NCBI RefSeq assembly: GCF_001469165.1
Contig: NZ_JABX01000018.1
Location: forward strand, 50,370 to 114,369
DNA from: Thiohalocapsa sp. ML1
GTDB taxonomy: Bacteria; Pseudomonadota; Gammaproteobacteria; Chromatiales; Chromatiaceae
Direction: 5' to 3'
DNA: 64,000 bases
Shown here: one piece after another, positions 61,943 to 64,000 of the stretch
Layout: the number at the start of each line of letters is the position of its first letter
Numbering within the stretch: the first letter of the stretch is position 1
Translations under genes and position numbers: made by a program
Notes under the pieces: generated by a model
The model's database searches: none
What the model was told of the DNA's origin: nothing
What the model saw: the letters and a program-made list of their open reading frames with translations, nothing else

Positions 61943-62263
61943 TCAGGGGCTGGTGGACGGGTCCAGCAGCAGTCGCCCGTCGCGCACCTCCAGCCTGAAG
62001 GTAGCGATGGGCTCGTCGGCGGGCGGCTCCTGCGGCGCGCCCGTCTCCAGGCTGAACCAGGAGCCGTGCAGGGAGCACTTGATGTAGGCGCCGTCCAGGC
62101 AGCCGTAGGACAGCGGATAGTCCTCGTGCGTGCAGTTGTCCGCCACCGCGTAGTAGCGGTCCTCGACGCGGGCGATGATGTAGCTCTTGCCCGCCACCTT
62201 GGCGGTGACGAACTTGCCGGGGGCGATGTCGGCGGCGGCGCCGACGTCCACGAGATCAGTCAT
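61943..62263 (-). CDS. Rieske [2Fe-2S] ferredoxin
   Basis: 106 aa stand-alone Rieske protein: NCTHEDYPLSYG and IKCSLHGSWFSL supply the two Cys and two His ligands. It is of the biphenyl-dioxygenase ferredoxin type, a soluble electron carrier. ATG 62263 has GAGGTGG 6 bases upstream. It starts 10 bases after the TrpD2-like gene, so they are co-transcribed. Confidence 0.92.
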   Translation of the reverse strand: MTDLVDVGAAADIAPGKFVTAKVAGKSYIIARVEDRYYAVADNCTHEDYPLSYGCLDGAYIKCSLHGSWFSLETGAPQEPPADEPIATFRLEVRDGRLLLDPSTSP

Positions 62264-62273
62264 GTCCGCCACC

Positions 62274-63374
62274 TCAGCGCAGCCGCCGCGCGGCGGCGCC
62301 GGAGTCCAGCGCGGCGCGCATGCGGTCGGCGCCGGCCTGCAGGGTCTGCTCGCGGCCCAGGTGCCAGAGGATCAAGGCGCCGGCGAACACCAGGCTGTCG
62401 TAGGTCGGCCCGCGGCTCCCCTCCAGTGCGGCCATGCCGGCCTGCGCTGCGGCTTTGGCCGTTGCCGGAACGTCCACGGCCACGGCGATCTCGTCGCCGG
62501 GGCGGCTGGTGGTTGGCAGGTCATCGGGCAGTGGCACGGCGCGCACGTTCTGCTCGATGCCGAGGGCGGTCGGGTCGATGTCGAAGGACTGCTCCTCACC
62601 CAAGTGCTGGTAGTTGAAGCAGACGCCCGCCTGGCGCAGCGACGGCACCACGCCGCCCTCCACGCCGCGCACCAAGAGCGCCGACTCGAAGCCGGCATGG
62701 CGCGCGAGCAGGGCATAGATGCGCGGATAGGGCTTGTGCACGTAGCCGGTGACAAGATGCGTCTTCTTGCGGCCATGGATGGGCCGCGCCAGCACCTCGA
62801 CGGTCGTGATGACCTGGCGCTTGACGATGGTGCCGCGCAGACCCACCAAATCGTGCAGCTTCGGCGCGAAGGCGCGCTGGTCCAGGTAGCTCCAGCCGAT
62901 GGCCGGATCAGCAATGCGCGCCGCGGCCTCCGTCGGCGACAAGTCCACCGGCAGGCCGGCGGCGGCGAGCACGTGGCGATGCGTGACGCCGAACTTGGGC
63001 CCCACGGCATCGACCCCGTGGCTCACGGCCGGCACGCCGCACTCGGCGAGCACGGGCGCGAGGAACGGCGAGGCCGGCAGGCAGCGGTTGTAGCCGTCGT
63101 AGGGGTCGGCGATGTCCACGACCTCATCGACATCGGCGACGACGTGCTGGGTCGCGTCGCGCACCGCGTCCAGCACACCGCGTTGCTCGTCGTCGGTCTC
63201 CCGCTTCATGCGCAGTGCAATCAGGAAGATGCCGGCCTGCACCGGGTCCACCTCGACGTCGAGGATGGCCTGCATGCCGAGGCGCGCCTCCTCCAGCGCG
63301 ATGTCCTTGGAGAGCTCGGGGCCGGTGGCAATGCGCTGGATGATGGAGCGCATGGTGCGTTGGATGTCGTTCAT
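62274..63374 (-). CDS. TrpD2/YbiB-like glycosyltransferase-fold protein
   Basis: 366 aa. Anthranilate phosphoribosyltransferase fold with an N-terminal helical domain (EEARLGMQAILDVEVDPVQA) and a phosphoribosyl domain (ADPYDGYNRCLPASPFLAPV, LLVRGVEGGVVPSLRQ). YbiB-type relatives bind nucleic acid rather than make tryptophan, and the glycine-rich PRPP loop is not typical here. The Rieske gene is its downstream partner. Confidence 0.75.
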   Translation of the reverse strand: MNDIQRTMRSIIQRIATGPELSKDIALEEARLGMQAILDVEVDPVQAGIFLIALRMKRETDDEQRGVLDAVRDATQHVVADVDEVVDIADPYDGYNRCLPASPFLAPVLAECGVPAVSHGVDAVGPKFGVTHRHVLAAAGLPVDLSPTEAAARIADPAIGWSYLDQRAFAPKLHDLVGLRGTIVKRQVITTVEVLARPIHGRKKTHLVTGYVHKPYPRIYALLARHAGFESALLVRGVEGGVVPSLRQAGVCFNYQHLGEEQSFDIDPTALGIEQNVRAVPLPDDLPTTSRPGDEIAVAVDVPATAKAAAQAGMAALEGSRGPTYDSLVFAGALILWHLGREQTLQAGADRMRAALDSGAAARRLR

Positions 63375-63479
63375 CGCGTCTGAATGCCTGCTGGTTGGAG
63401 GTTGGCGCTGGTGCGCTCAATGCCTCGCGCAAGTCGGGGTCATTGGGCGGCGCTTCAAGCCGCCCGTGGGAGCGGCTCC

Positions 63480-64000
63480 GGGATCGCCGGCTTTCCAGCC
63501 GGCTCGCCGCCGGCGCGGCTCACTGGGACCGCCGGCTTTCCAGCCGGCTCGGCGCCGACGCGACTGACCGGGACCGCCGGCTTTCCAGCCGGCTCGCCGC
63601 CGACGCAGACCGGGATCGCCGGCTTTCCAGCCGGCTCGGCGCCGGCGCGGCTCGATGCCGCGTCGGCGGCGTCTGAGCCGATAAGAGGGCACATGCGCAG
63701 TCGTCCGCCCGGCGGCGCGGCATGGACAACCGCCCGGGGCCCGCGCCGCAGATCGCGCGCCGGGGGCATCGAGCCCCCGGCACGCGAAGCCGGCTGAAAG
63801 CCGGCGGTCCCAGTCCGAGCCGGCTCGGCGCTGGCGCTGGCCGGGACCGCCGGCTTTCCAGCCGGCTCGGCGCTGGCGCTGACCGGGATCGCCGGCTTTC
63901 CAGCCGGCTCGGCGCCGACGCGGCTCGATGCCGCGTCGGCGGCGTCTGGGCCGATAAGAGGGCACATGCGCAGTCGTCCTCCCGGCGGCGCGGCATGGAC
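63480..64000. repeat. Array of CGCCGGCTTTCCAGCCGGC palindromes and MITE-like copies 2 and 3
   Basis: At least seven copies of the palindrome, spaced about 50 bases at 63480-63630, with a complete 200-bp element at 63611-63811 matching 9973-10173, and another starting at 63883 and cut by the window end. No gene is supported in 63375-64000. One REP half-site (GTGGGAGCGGCTC) is at 63466-63478. Confidence 0.85.

Overview
The window is GC-rich DNA from a gammaproteobacterium. The rib-nusB-thiL-pgpA-parC order, a full ccmABCDEFGHI cytochrome c maturation operon, an APS kinase, DUF302 and LarE genes and several interspersed palindromic repeat families would fit a Chromatiales-type sulfur-oxidising lineage. 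The genus cannot be fixed from sequence alone, and no rRNA or tRNA gene was seen.

Layout. 1-7.0 kb: the end of a polysaccharide deacetylase-like gene, then ribBA-ribH-nusB-thiL-pgpA-parC on the plus strand. 7.2-20.3 kb: ordinary accessory metabolism (TPR protein, DUF302, larE, a minus-strand cluster of SDR, membrane protein, split transketolase and cupin, an SlpA-type FKBP, a 46-aa cysteine-rich membrane peptide, rimO, a zinc dehydrogenase, and a META/PEGA envelope pair). 20.3-30.8 kb: a decayed and mobile defence-like island with two large IrrE/ImmA-type metalloproteases, three Uma2-type nucleases, relics of HicA, HsdM, PIN and GNAT genes, and a minus-strand cluster of a CxxC protein, an IrrE protease and a protein resembling the edema factor/CyaA/ExoY nucleotidyl cyclases. 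30.8-38.05 kb: a CRISPR array of 100 repeats by my count. 38.3-47.5 kb: type I-G (formerly I-U) cas genes transcribed toward the array, csb1-csb2-cas3-(302-aa protein)-cas4/1-cas2. 47.6-49.6 kb: relics, a candidate operator, a 71-aa protein and a WYL regulator. 50-64 kb: cysC, a membrane protein, ccmI to ccmA on the minus strand, a DUF2726 gene, a Rieske ferredoxin and a TrpD2/YbiB-like gene, ending in repeats.

Most notable points. (1) A two-repeat relic of the same CRISPR repeat lies 8 kb from the array at about 22.68-22.76 kb, so the island between them is bracketed by CRISPR repeat sequence. (2) The leader-distal end of the array cuts a dynamin-like GTPase gene at its switch II motif, and the repeat supplies the stop codon. 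(3) The cyclase-toxin-like protein keeps the Arg/Lys/Lys and DxD/His residues of the family at matching spacing and sits beside an IrrE protease, a combination I do not know as a described system. (4) Three spacers overlap on one target and differ mainly at synonymous sites. (5) Several unrelated heptanucleotide tandem repeats, all of period 7 and often in inverted pairs, are scattered between the genes.

How the genes work together: riboflavin synthesis sits with NusB and ThiL as in many proteobacteria. The Ccm proteins form one heme-delivery and apocytochrome-reduction pathway. The cas genes form one interference and adaptation unit that probably depends on the WYL regulator. The island genes look like independently acquired toxin or defence modules, many of them dead.
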